Of a DNA stretch of 62,599 bases, positions 52,433-61,375 are shown piece after piece. The DNA is from Defluviitaleaceae bacterium (GTDB lineage Bacteria; Bacillota; Clostridia; Lachnospirales; WQUN01), in the NCBI GenBank assembly GCA_009787785.1, contig WQSR01000011.1, positions 1 to 62,599 on the forward strand. Reading direction: 5' to 3'. The notes under the pieces were generated by a model. The model was given only the letters and a program-made list of their open reading frames with translations, did no database searches and was not told the DNA's origin. Made by a program: the position numbers and the translations under genes. Positions within the stretch are counted from its first letter, which is position 1. The number at the start of each line of letters is the position of its first letter.

Positions 52433-52882
52433 TTAACCGTCACCAGCAAGCGGCGAATGGATTACAGCAATAAGCACACAGACAAGTGACATAAAACTGG
52501 ATGATACTGTATTTGACGCTTCGTTTTGGCTCAAATCCCAAAATATGTTTAAGTATGCTAAAAATAGAAAAATCATTGTAAGTATGAATAAAAATTTCAT
52601 TGCCTGTTTTCTTGATTTTGAATCGAATGTTTTACTTTTGTGTGGCAATTCAATAATTCCGCTTTTCGCTCTGTTCATCATAAATAAAGACACTAACGAA
52701 AATATCAAAACAAATACATTTTCTCTAATAATCTGTGTGTTCCAAATTATGGTATCTAAATGCAAAAATACCGCAATAATCACCACATGAAAAACACAAC
52801 ATATGAGTGCGCTTATTATATAAACTCGTTTCAATAACCCTGCATTTACCTTTTCCAAAACTTCTTTGGGCTTTTCATCCAT
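52433..52882 (-). CDS. Small AT-rich membrane protein, unknown
   Basis: The 149-residue protein has four hydrophobic segments (about residues 20-43, 52-68, 92-112 and 125-143) and no recognised family motif. GAGGTGA lies a few bases before its ATG. It is markedly AT-rich compared with the surrounding genes, consistent with acquisition. It ends just upstream of the truncated AraC frame; a functional link cannot be shown. Confidence 0.6.
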   Translation of the reverse strand: MDEKPKEVLEKVNAGLLKRVYIISALICCVFHVVIIAVFLHLDTIIWNTQIIRENVFVLIFSLVSLFMMNRAKSGIIELPHKSKTFDSKSRKQAMKFLFILTMIFLFLAYLNIFWDLSQNEASNTVSSSFMSLVCVLIAVIHSPLAGDG

Positions 52883-52949
52883 ATTGTATCACCTCGCATT
52901 TAACGTAGGAAAATAAATAACAAAAGGAAAAAGGGAAGCAAAAAGTAAT

Positions 52950-53084
52950 ATGCTACCGCTCCATACCCCAACATATTTTAGCGAAGATATTACCATCCCC
53001 GACGGTGTTCACGCTATTTACTTCGTATACAAAGGACCCGGAACGGCTACACTGGGTTCCTTTACATTAGTCAATGGTAAATAA
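52950..53084 (+). pseudogene. Remnant of a CBM6-like carbohydrate-binding domain
   Basis: A 44-residue open frame ends IPDGVHAIYFVYKGPGT then ATLGSFTLVNGK. This matches the final strands of family 6 carbohydrate-binding modules (G-x-H-x-hydrophobic-YFVFKG). Nothing upstream encodes the rest of such a module, so it is a left-over fragment. It points against the GH10 gene and overlaps its stop by 18 bases. It suggests that a secreted hemicellulase gene once stood here. Confidence 0.45.
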
Positions 53085-54233
53085 CGTCTCCTTCCCGTTG
53101 CACGCGGCGACATAATCGCCCTTGTAGCCGGTTACGGTTATTGTACCGTTTGCATCGGGGGTAAAGGATTGTTCGCCCGTCCACCATTCGCCCTTGATTT
53201 TTTTATGCAGGGCATGGTAGGCAGGTTTGGGGTCGCTGTTTTTATCCAGAAGCCCGGAAGGCGCACCCAGCCACAGGCCATCTTGGAAGCTCCACCATGT
53301 GATTGAAGTCACCAGCGGGTGGGTAAACAGGGTTTCGTAGAAGGCTACCGCCTCGGCGGCTTGACGGGCTTCGCATTCAGGCGTGGAGGGCCACGCGTCT
53401 ACCTTGTAGTCGTTGAGGTCTACTATTTCACGGGGCATGATTTCACCGGATACCAAGGATACCTCCGTAAAATGAAGCGGCAACCCAAAGCGGGCGAACC
53501 TTGCTAAAATTTCCTGCGTTTTCTCCACGCCCCAGTAGCCTTGGTGCATATGCGACTGTATGCCAATTGCGTCTATGGGCACACCTGCTTCCAGCAAACC
53601 TTCCACAAGAATGTCATAGGACTCGGATGTTTCAAAGTCGTTGATAAGCAAGGTAGCGTTGCCACTGGCGGCGCGCGCTTGGGCAAACAAGTCACGGATA
53701 AGTTTAATCCGGCCGCGTTCTTTGCACAACCGGGTTATGGCATTGTCATATTTATCAAACAGCGGCATGATTACCGCTTCATTAATTACATCCCACATAT
53801 CTATCAGCCCCGCAAAGGCTGAAATGTCCCGGTGGATGCGTTCCAACTGTATTTTTAGCACGGTTTCATTGTCCATGGCCATCAACCAGTCGGCACAAAC
53901 GGTGTGCCAGCACAGCGGGTGCCCTTTAAGCGTAACACCCTGCTTTTTTAAGTACCGTGCCGCCGCTTCCATGCGTACAGCGTCGGGCTTGCCCTGGGTT
54001 GGCTCGTACCGTCCCCAATAAAACGGCAACGTTACAAAGTTTAACAGCTCTGTTAAATGGCTATAGCGTTTTTCCGCTATGGCGGCGGCTTTTGCGTCCA
54101 TTTCACCGGCGGCATAGGGCAACGTAGAAAATTCCGAACAACCAAATAAAAATTTATGCCGTAGCATTTTTACCGATACAGAGCCGCTTCCCTCAATTTT
54201 TACTGTCTTTGTACCCATTCTGTGTAAAAACAT
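53067..54233 (-). CDS. Intracellular GH10 endo-1,4-beta-xylanase
   Basis: The 388-residue protein is a glycoside hydrolase family 10 enzyme: barrel start with RHKFLFGCSEF, GHPLCWH, acid/base E152 in MWDVINEAV and nucleophile E257 in LPLHFTEVSL, then WWSFQDGLWLGAPSGLLD. It lacks a signal peptide and therefore acts on imported xylo-oligosaccharides. A short beta tail ends the protein. GGAGG precedes the ATG at 54233. It is transcribed from its own promoter opposite to the transporter operon. Confidence 0.93.
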   Translation of the reverse strand: MFLHRMGTKTVKIEGSGSVSVKMLRHKFLFGCSEFSTLPYAAGEMDAKAAAIAEKRYSHLTELLNFVTLPFYWGRYEPTQGKPDAVRMEAAARYLKKQGVTLKGHPLCWHTVCADWLMAMDNETVLKIQLERIHRDISAFAGLIDMWDVINEAVIMPLFDKYDNAITRLCKERGRIKLIRDLFAQARAASGNATLLINDFETSESYDILVEGLLEAGVPIDAIGIQSHMHQGYWGVEKTQEILARFARFGLPLHFTEVSLVSGEIMPREIVDLNDYKVDAWPSTPECEARQAAEAVAFYETLFTHPLVTSITWWSFQDGLWLGAPSGLLDKNSDPKPAYHALHKKIKGEWWTGEQSFTPDANGTITVTGYKGDYVAACNGKETLFTID

Positions 54234-54264
54234 TGCGTCAGCCTCCTAATGATATAATTGAATT

Positions 54265-54293
54265 AGTATAATCAGCACTGTCGTAAATCGCAA
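54265..54293 (-). promoter_or_regulatory. Candidate promoter of the GH10 gene
   Basis: Reading the minus strand, TTGCGA (54293-54288) and TATACT (54270-54265) are separated by 17 bp, 32 bp before the xylanase start. Confidence 0.5.
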
Positions 54294-54401
54294 GCAAAGC
54301 AGAAACCAGGGAGTGGCCGAAATGTGAAATGTGAAACGATGAAAAAGTATGCTATAATCAATTTAAGTACAATTTAAGTACAAACGAGGGAGGCATATTA
54401 A

Positions 54402-55238
54402 ATGCCACCGATAAAAACAAAAATCACCATCAGAAAAGACAAAGGTACAAAATTGGAATACACGTTTAAGTCGGATGTGCTTTTCAAAATGCTATTTGTC
54501 AGGCACCCCGACTTGTTAAAACGGCTTATTGCCGTGTTATTGGGCATACCACTTGGAAGCATAGCGCAATTTCAAACCATCAACACCGAAATGCCGCCCG
54601 AAGAAATAGGCAAAAAATTCTGTAGGTTAGACATACACATGCGCGTAGACGGCAAGCGGGTGAATTTGGAAATTCAAGTAGAGGACGAGGGTAATTACCC
54701 CGAGCGCAGTATGTTCCATTGGGGCAAGATGTTTACATCTTCGCTCCCTGCGGGCAACGATTACTCCCTGTTACCCAAAACAATCGTAATCAGCATTTTA
54801 GGATTTAAGCAATTCGATTGTGAAGAAGCCCACTCCACATTTGCCCCGATGGAAATTAACCGCCATGAAATTTTATCAGACAAACAGCTATACCACTTTT
54901 TTGAATTACCCAAGCTGTCAAATGTGGTAGACACGACAAACGAAAAGGATTTATGGCTTGCGTTGTTTAACGCAGAAACCGAGGAAGAACTGGAAACGCT
55001 AATCGCAAGCGGAGGTGAAGTGATGAGCCAAGCAGTAGCCGCATACCGTGGCATAACCGCCACAGAAGAATTTAAGTACTTGGAAATCCTACGAGCAAGG
55101 ACAGAGCATGATGAAGCACAAGCATTAAATAATGCCCGGCGGCAAAGAGATGAACATTGGCAAGGCGTGGTTGCGAACATGGTTGCCGAAAAAGACGCAC
55201 GGATAGCAGAACTCGAAGCGCAACTTGCCCAAAAATGA
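54402..55238 (+). CDS. Rpn family recombination-promoting nuclease / PD-(D/E)XK transposase-like protein
   Basis: The 278-residue protein has the Rpn-family start (YTFKSDVLFKMLFVRHPDLLKRLIAVLLG, residues 20-48) and the PD-(D/E)XK core RLDIHMRVDGKRVNLEIQV. Rpn proteins are nucleases linked to RecA-independent recombination and, in recent work on related proteins, phage defence. The C-terminal region is coiled-coil-like. AGGGAGG precedes the ATG. It is one of a group typically present in many copies in Clostridia and lies between the glycosidase island and the flagellar operon. Confidence 0.8.
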   Translation: MPPIKTKITIRKDKGTKLEYTFKSDVLFKMLFVRHPDLLKRLIAVLLGIPLGSIAQFQTINTEMPPEEIGKKFCRLDIHMRVDGKRVNLEIQVEDEGNYPERSMFHWGKMFTSSLPAGNDYSLLPKTIVISILGFKQFDCEEAHSTFAPMEINRHEILSDKQLYHFFELPKLSNVVDTTNEKDLWLALFNAETEEELETLIASGGEVMSQAVAAYRGITATEEFKYLEILRARTEHDEAQALNNARRQRDEHWQGVVANMVAEKDARIAELEAQLAQK

Positions 55239-55246
55239 GATATCTC

Positions 55247-55316
55247 TAAGCATTTCTCTAAAATCTGCCGAATACACTACCGAGGACAATTTCTTAGAAA
55301 ATGTCCGTATGGCAGA
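55247..55316 (+). promoter_or_regulatory. Leader region of the flagellar late operon: sigma-D-like box and long hairpin
   Basis: TAAG at 55247-55250 and GCCGAATA at 55267-55274 are 16 bp apart, resembling a flagellar sigma-D promoter (TAAA-N15-GCCGATAA). A long inverted repeat covers 55264-55316, with outer arms TCTGCC and GGCAGA, then ATAC/GTAT, and inner arms GGACA and TGTCC with TTTC/GAAA. The two elements overlap, so only one may be functional, as promoter or as hairpin. No T-run follows. Confidence 0.4.
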
Positions 55317-55330
55317 ATCGGGGGTAATGC

Positions 55331-58198
55331 ATGAACCCTTTCAATGTTTCCATAAGCCGCGAAACGGTTTTTCCCAACGCGGTACATAATCAGCGAAGGC
55401 CCGAAATGGTATGGCAAACCGGCCAGACGATTTCGGCCATGCTGGAAAGCATCGAGGACGGCACAGCCACCTTGCGCGCCGAGGGGGATGTGCTTTTTAC
55501 TGCCCGCGCAGAAGATATTCAGGGGCAGGTGGGGGATAGCTTGGCCTTTTCGGTGCGGCGCACGCGGCAGGGCTATGAGCTGACACAGGTAATCGACAGC
55601 CCCGCCACAGCACCCCCCCGTGGGAAGGCCACCTCCATGGACGCGATTAAGGATTTTTCCCAAACCATGGAGAGTATCAAGGAGAATAACGAGCTCCGTG
55701 CCGAATACCGTCAGGAGCAAGCCCAAAAAGTGGCCCGTGCCATCGCGGCGATTCGGCGTTCCCAGGGCTTTATGGCGAACACCGGCGGGAAAAGCGCGGT
55801 GGCGGCCATTGTGGAAAGCGGCTTGGATTTGTCCAAGGTGAGCTTCGCCATGATGGACCGGATTATGCATCATGTGGACCGCCAACCTACGGAATTGACG
55901 CCCGGGGATGAGCGGTTTTTGCGGCGTGAAAACGGCGCGGCTATGGTGGCGGCTCTACATAGGCAGGGCTTGCCCGTTTCCCAGCGCAATATTTCCCATA
56001 TGGAACGGGCGTGGGAGCGGCTTCCCGCCAAGGTATCCGAGCCCGCCATCCAATACCTGGTTACTGAGAAAACCGAGCTGACTCTGGACAATGTATATAA
56101 AAGTAACTACGCCGCGCCGGAAGGGAAGGCCCAGCATACCGGGGAAATCCCCTCCCCCCAGTGGGAGCCGCCCCGCGCCGCCATGGAGGGGCTCTTCGCC
56201 CAGGAAAATATAAGCGAAACCCGGGAGAATTTCCTTGCCGCACGGTTTTTACTTGCGCGAGATTTGCCGATTACGAAGGAAAATATTGAACGCGTGTTGT
56301 TTTTACAGGCTTTGCCCGAAAAATTATCGGACGAATCCTTCCGCGAGGTCTTCTTTGGCCGGGTTGCGGAATATATCGGCCAGGATAGGCCGGCGGGAAG
56401 CCTTTCTTTGCCGGAGGCGGTTCATTTGGCTGAGGTGCAATTGCGAATGGCTACCCAGGCGGCGGCACGACACGAAGGTTTGGAAATAAACACCGACGCG
56501 ATGAAGGAGAATTTGCAGAAATTAACATTGCAAGAAGCGGAGCTGTATATAAAAATGGTGGGCAACACGGAAGCGGACGCAACCGATTACCGCCCTGCCC
56601 TTTCCCCCGCCTCGCGCCTGGTTGACCTTTTCGACACCCTCACCGGGTTGCGCCCCCTCACCGCCAATGTCCACGCGAATATCATCCAGGGGGAATCCCC
56701 CTTCACCATCAGCGGCGTCCATGAATCCGTGCTCACCGCCAAGGCCAACGCCGGATATGAGCAAAACGCCACCGTTCCCAATCCCCGCTACGGGGACGCC
56801 TTCTCCCAGGTGAAAACCCAGTTCGCGCCGCTGTTGGAAAGCATGGACATCACCGCCACGGCAGAGCATGTGAAGGCGGCCTTTATTTTGAGCAAGAATA
56901 AAATGGACGTAACCGCAGAAAACCTTCACGCGGTAAAGGAAATTGAAGCGAAAATCACCGCCATCGCCAACAAACTCCACCCCCTCATCGCCGCCAACAT
57001 GATAAAGGAGGGGCTCAACCCCTTGGAGATGCACGCCGACCAGATGCTGGCCTACATCAAGCAATTCAACTACAGCATGGGCGAGAGCGGTACGGAGAAA
57101 ATTGCCCGTTATATCCGCGAAATGGACGAAAACCGCACCATTGACGGCGATACCCGCAAAACCATGATTGCCATATACCGTATGCTACACGTCATCCAAA
57201 AGGACGGCGCGGCGGCCTTGGGGCTTGCGGCGCAAATGAACGCGCCCCTCACCTTGGGCGGCCTGATGAATTTGGCCCAAAACCGAAACAGCCGCAAGGG
57301 CGTGGATGTCACCGTCAACGATGCCCTGGGCGAGCTGGAAAGGCTTACCCGCCCGGAAGGCAATATCCGTCAGGCTATCGCCCTCGGCACGGCAAAGCAC
57401 GCCCACATGGATGTGGTGGCCGATAATTTCACCGACATGGCACAGCCCATTGCCTTGGAAAAGCTGGTCAAAGCCGCCGGAGGCATGGCAGAGGCCCTGG
57501 AAGACCTGGCCGCAAACGCTGAAAAGCCCCCTACCCCATCAGACCCGGCCGCCGTGGCCAAGCACATCGAGGCGTTCATCCAGGCCAACCCGGAAATTAT
57601 CCAAAAGATGCAAAGCCGAAACATTTCCACCCGTCCGGGGCATATTAAAGCGGCGGAGGACTTTGAAAACGACGACCGCGCCCTGGAAGACGCACTGGAG
57701 GAAATAACAAAGGAAACAACGGATACAACCGCGCTTTTCGAAGCCATTCCCCCGTCGGACCTTTCCCCCTTGCAAGAGGGGCAATCGCCGGGGATGGTGC
57801 TGGCGCAAATTCGCGCCGCCCTTGGGGAGGACATGAGCGACCCGGTTCAGGCGTTGCTTTCCGTTACCCATGGGCTCAATGGCGACGCCGAGACGGGCTT
57901 CCAAATTCCCGTCCGCATCAACGGGCGCATTTGCCACTTGAATATGTATGTGGTCAACGACCGCGCCCTTACCGCAGAGGGTGCCAAGATATTCCTGTCG
58001 CTGGACACCGCCCGGCTGGGGACGGTCACGGCCTATTTTTCCCTAAGCAAGGAGAACGGCTTGGATGCCGTTATCTCGGCCCAATCCCCCGCCGCGCTGG
58101 AAGCTTTGGAGGCCCGGGAGGAAAATCTCCTCGCCCTTGCCGGGGAAGCCGGGGTAAAAATAAGCGGCTTAACCTTCCTGCACGGGGCAACCCCATGA
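55331..58198 (+). CDS. FliK/DUF6240-like flagellar-associated protein
   Basis: The 955-residue protein has an N-terminal segment (about residues 1-90) with a beta-rich element, a long helical middle with repeated sequences such as VHAN, AENLHAVKEIEAKI, and a C-terminal ~120 residues (QIPVRINGRICHLNMYVVNDRALTAEGAKIFLSLDTARLG, residues 855-894) resembling the FliK/hook-length-control C-terminal domain. Many Clostridia carry a similar gene, annotated DUF6240, before flagellin. A role in flagellar assembly is inferred from position and tail similarity. GGGGGT precedes the ATG. Confidence 0.65.
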   Translation: MNPFNVSISRETVFPNAVHNQRRPEMVWQTGQTISAMLESIEDGTATLRAEGDVLFTARAEDIQGQVGDSLAFSVRRTRQGYELTQVIDSPATAPPRGKATSMDAIKDFSQTMESIKENNELRAEYRQEQAQKVARAIAAIRRSQGFMANTGGKSAVAAIVESGLDLSKVSFAMMDRIMHHVDRQPTELTPGDERFLRRENGAAMVAALHRQGLPVSQRNISHMERAWERLPAKVSEPAIQYLVTEKTELTLDNVYKSNYAAPEGKAQHTGEIPSPQWEPPRAAMEGLFAQENISETRENFLAARFLLARDLPITKENIERVLFLQALPEKLSDESFREVFFGRVAEYIGQDRPAGSLSLPEAVHLAEVQLRMATQAAARHEGLEINTDAMKENLQKLTLQEAELYIKMVGNTEADATDYRPALSPASRLVDLFDTLTGLRPLTANVHANIIQGESPFTISGVHESVLTAKANAGYEQNATVPNPRYGDAFSQVKTQFAPLLESMDITATAEHVKAAFILSKNKMDVTAENLHAVKEIEAKITAIANKLHPLIAANMIKEGLNPLEMHADQMLAYIKQFNYSMGESGTEKIARYIREMDENRTIDGDTRKTMIAIYRMLHVIQKDGAAALGLAAQMNAPLTLGGLMNLAQNRNSRKGVDVTVNDALGELERLTRPEGNIRQAIALGTAKHAHMDVVADNFTDMAQPIALEKLVKAAGGMAEALEDLAANAEKPPTPSDPAAVAKHIEAFIQANPEIIQKMQSRNISTRPGHIKAAEDFENDDRALEDALEEITKETTDTTALFEAIPPSDLSPLQEGQSPGMVLAQIRAALGEDMSDPVQALLSVTHGLNGDAETGFQIPVRINGRICHLNMYVVNDRALTAEGAKIFLSLDTARLGTVTAYFSLSKENGLDAVISAQSPAALEALEAREENLLALAGEAGVKISGLTFLHGATP

Positions 58199-58320
58199 GC
58201 AACAAGGAATTTTTTGCGGCTGTGGCCGTATTAACCCAGTTTATCGAAGATGTGGACAACTACATTCCCATAAAAAATGATTCCATCGAACCCAAGGAGG
58301 AAAACAACCATGGTAATTAG
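58195..58320 (+). CDS. 41-residue ORF coupling the FliK-like and flagellin genes
   Basis: The frame encodes 41 residues (MSNKEFFAAVAVLTQFIEDVD, then NYIPIKNDSIEPKEENNHGN). Its ATG overlaps the stop of the preceding gene by four bases, and its last 11 bases overlap the flagellin start. The flagellin ribosome site AAGGAGG (58294-58300) lies inside it, so ribosomes finishing here are positioned to re-initiate on flagellin. Whether the peptide itself has a role is unknown. Confidence 0.6.
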   Translation: MSNKEFFAAVAVLTQFIEDVDNYIPIKNDSIEPKEENNHGN

Positions 58321-59917
58321 TCACAATATCCCCGCACTGATGACCCATTTGAGTATGCGCCGCGCCGACCGCGGCTTGGCCGCGGCCATGCAAAGGCTTT
58401 CCACGGGCTTTCGCATCAACTCGGCGAAGGACGACCCCGCCGGCCTCGCCATCGCCAATAAATTGAGCTTCCAGGTGGGCGGCCAAACCCGGGCCAGCGA
58501 AAATGCCACCCATGGCATTTCCCTGATACAGACCGCCGAAGGCGCGCTCAACGAGGTACACAATATGCTACAGCGTATGCGGGAGCTGGCTGTACAGGCC
58601 GCCAACGACACCAACACCGCCGATGACCGCTCGCAAATATACCGCGAAATTACGCAACTACAGGACGAAATCCACGCCATCGCCAACCGCACGGAGTTCA
58701 ACCGTATGCGCATACTCAACGGCGAAGGCGACCGGGTAACGGAAACGAACTGGTATCCCGCCGGCGACCCCGTAAACGCCCGGGGCATCGCTTCGTTATT
58801 GTTTATCTCCGAGCAGGTGCGCCCCGGTCACTTACCTATTACGGTTGAATCCCTGGGGCTTCCGGCGCGGCTTTCCTTCCCCACGCCGGACAGTTGGCTG
58901 GCACCGCCCGCCGGGGACCCCTTCTGGGAGGGCATCAACCACCCCATAAGGGAAACCTTTATGCTCAACGACAACCCCTTCTACTTCGAGCCGGGGCAAG
59001 ATTTACGCGCTGTGCTGACAGAGGCCATGCAATTTGCCGGGATGGATATGTTCTTTAGCGAAACCCACACCCACATCATCACACAGCAAGCCGGGCGCAA
59101 CCAGGTGGTGGATTTGCTGGGCAGGTTCTACGAAGCCTTGGGCATAGACTTCCAGTCCCTCAATTTCAGCCTGGGTACGGATGCCGTCATCGCCGGGCCA
59201 CGTATCTACCCGCCCCCCACCGACCCGGACGCCCCCCTGAATTACCCCCTACAGCTCTTTGACATCAACGGGAACGTAATTCCCGCCACCAACCTTGCGG
59301 TTATTTCCAACGGCAATCAGATTATGCTACGCGGCACCGGCGGCGAGGATATCCGCTTCAGTTTGCACGTTCAAATGAACCAGGGCGACCCCACCGAAAT
59401 GCCTCCCATCGAGCCGTTTTTGACCTTCGGCGATGCCTTGGGAACGCCCATAGAGGATGTGGCTCCCTTTGAGATGACCTTCAATTTCCGCGAATTTGGC
59501 CCCTTGCGTTTGCAAACCGGCCCCAGGCACAACAACGCCATAGATATCCAAATCCCCCGGTTAAACGCGGAAACCCTGGGTCTAATCGAATACGTGGGCG
59601 GCCAGCGGCGCAGCCTGTTGAACTACACCACCCGGGAAGGCGCGCAGTTCACCCTCCTCACCTTGGACAGGGCCATTTCTACGGTATCCGGGGTGCGTGC
59701 GCGGCTGGGCGCGTTCCAAAATCGGCTGGAATCCACCGTTGACAGCCTGGACGTGGCCGCAGAAAACACCCAACGCTCCCGCAGTCGTATCCGCGACACG
59801 GACATGGCGCGGGAATCCACCCGCTTTGCCCAGCACAATGTAATGTTCCAAGCGGCGCAAGCCATGCTGGGGCAAGCCAACCAGCGTCCCCAACAGCTGT
59901 TACAGCTATTGAATTAG
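58310..59917 (+). CDS. Flagellin
   Basis: The 535-residue protein has conserved terminal helices: N-terminal MVISHNIPALMTHLSMRRAD and FRINSAKDDPAGLAIANKL, and C-terminal RARLGAFQNRLESTVDSLD and RDTDMARESTRFAQHNVMFQAAQAML (residues 490-515). A variable region spans about residues 165-420. AAGGAGG precedes the ATG at 58310. It is the major filament subunit, exported by the flagellar type III system with the FliS chaperone encoded next. Confidence 0.93.
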   Translation: MVISHNIPALMTHLSMRRADRGLAAAMQRLSTGFRINSAKDDPAGLAIANKLSFQVGGQTRASENATHGISLIQTAEGALNEVHNMLQRMRELAVQAANDTNTADDRSQIYREITQLQDEIHAIANRTEFNRMRILNGEGDRVTETNWYPAGDPVNARGIASLLFISEQVRPGHLPITVESLGLPARLSFPTPDSWLAPPAGDPFWEGINHPIRETFMLNDNPFYFEPGQDLRAVLTEAMQFAGMDMFFSETHTHIITQQAGRNQVVDLLGRFYEALGIDFQSLNFSLGTDAVIAGPRIYPPPTDPDAPLNYPLQLFDINGNVIPATNLAVISNGNQIMLRGTGGEDIRFSLHVQMNQGDPTEMPPIEPFLTFGDALGTPIEDVAPFEMTFNFREFGPLRLQTGPRHNNAIDIQIPRLNAETLGLIEYVGGQRRSLLNYTTREGAQFTLLTLDRAISTVSGVRARLGAFQNRLESTVDSLDVAAENTQRSRSRIRDTDMARESTRFAQHNVMFQAAQAMLGQANQRPQQLLQLLN

Positions 59918-59926
59918 GGGTGTAAC

Positions 59927-60376
59927 ATGATGGACAAAGACGCCTATGCCCTGCGCATAGCCCAGGCCAATCCCGCCCAGCTGGTGGTTATCAATTTTGA
60001 GCTAATCCTGGCGTTTCTGGACGAGCACAACATTGAAAGAGCCAAAAACGCGCTGGAACAGCTTATCCGCGCCCTCAACTTCGAGGTTCCCCTTGCCCAT
60101 GATTTCTATGAGGTATATAAATATGTAAACTCGCTGTTGGTCATCGCCCAGGTTTCGCAAGATGAGGCCAAGGCAAAGCAAGCCGTGGCGGAATCGCGTG
60201 AATTGCTGGAGACCTTGCTCACAGGCTGGAAGGACGCCCAAAGACAAGTGGACGAGCTTAACCTGCCCCCCGTAGCCGGGGAAAGCCCCGCAGTATATTC
60301 GGGCCTCACCTACTCCAAGGACGGGCAAGCCGACGAGTATATCGACGACAGCGACAAGAAAGGGTTTATGGCGTGA
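59927..60376 (+). CDS. fliS: Flagellin chaperone FliS
   Basis: The 149-residue protein has FliS motifs: an N-terminal YALRIAQANPAQLVVINFELILAFLD (residues 6-31) and RAKNALEQLIRALNFE. FliS caps the C-terminus of flagellin to prevent premature polymerisation. It is slightly longer than usual because of a C-terminal tail. It begins nine bases after the flagellin stop, and its stop overlaps trpS. Confidence 0.88.
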   Translation: MMDKDAYALRIAQANPAQLVVINFELILAFLDEHNIERAKNALEQLIRALNFEVPLAHDFYEVYKYVNSLLVIAQVSQDEAKAKQAVAESRELLETLLTGWKDAQRQVDELNLPPVAGESPAVYSGLTYSKDGQADEYIDDSDKKGFMA

Positions 60377-61362
60377 TGCAAAAGAAGATAATTTTCAGCG
60401 GAATGCAAGCCACGGGCAACCTCCACATCGGCAACTGGCTGGGCGCGGCGCGTAACTGGGCCAGGCTGTGCGCGGAATATACCTGCCTGTATTGCGTGGT
60501 GGATTTGCATTCCCTCACCGTGCGGCAAGACCCGGCGACTTTACGCGAAAATGCGCGTAGCGTCCTGGCGTGGTATATCGCGCTGGGTCTGGACCCCAAG
60601 GAAAATACCCTGTATTTCCAATCCCATGTGAGTGCCCACGCGGAGCTGTCTTGGATTTTGAGCTGTTACACCTACATGGGCGAGCTGAACCGCATGACCC
60701 AGTTCAAGGACAAATCCGCCAAGAACGAAGCCAACATCAACGCGGGTCTGTTCACCTACCCCGTGCTGATGGCGGCGGATATTTTATTATTCCAAACGGA
60801 TTTGGTGCCTGTGGGGGACGACCAACGCCAGCATCTTGAGCTGGCGCGGGACGTGGCCCAGCGGTTCAACCAAGTGTATGGAGAAATATTTGTCGTGCCG
60901 GAGGGGTATATCCCCCCCGTGGGTGCGCGTATCATGGCCTTGCAGAGCCCCGGCAAAAAAATGTCAAAATCCGACGAAAATTTATATAACTGTATCTTCC
61001 TTTCCGATTCCCCTGATGTTATAATAAAAAAGTTCAAGCGTGCCGTAACCGATTCCGACAATGAAATCCGTTTCAGCGAAGACAAGCCCGGCATCAGCAA
61101 TTTGCTTACGGTGTATTCCTGCGTGACAGGCCGGAGTATCGACCAGAGCGTGGCTGATTTTGCCCAAAGCGGTTATGGCGACTTCAAGCTAAAGGTGGGG
61201 GAAGCGGTGGTTGAGGCTTTGCTCCCCTACCGGAGGGAATACGACCGGCTCATCGCGGATACCGCCTACCTTGACGGGGTCATCGCCGAAGCCGCCGGAA
61301 AAGCACGACATCTAGCCGCGCCCACCATGGCACGCGTAAGGACAGCCGTGGGGTTGCCATGA
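60376..61362 (+). CDS. trpS: Tryptophanyl-tRNA synthetase
   Basis: The 328-residue class I synthetase has HIGN in GNLHIGNWLG (residues 16-22) and KMSKS in PGKKMSKSDEN, plus GELNRMTQFKDK, the family motif. It charges tRNA-Trp. The ATG overlaps the fliS stop (TGATG), so trpS is embedded in the flagellar operon, an uncommon location. Length is normal. Confidence 0.95.
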   Translation: MQKKIIFSGMQATGNLHIGNWLGAARNWARLCAEYTCLYCVVDLHSLTVRQDPATLRENARSVLAWYIALGLDPKENTLYFQSHVSAHAELSWILSCYTYMGELNRMTQFKDKSAKNEANINAGLFTYPVLMAADILLFQTDLVPVGDDQRQHLELARDVAQRFNQVYGEIFVVPEGYIPPVGARIMALQSPGKKMSKSDENLYNCIFLSDSPDVIIKKFKRAVTDSDNEIRFSEDKPGISNLLTVYSCVTGRSIDQSVADFAQSGYGDFKLKVGEAVVEALLPYRREYDRLIADTAYLDGVIAEAAGKARHLAAPTMARVRTAVGLP

Positions 61363-61375
61363 AAGGAAGATTGGA

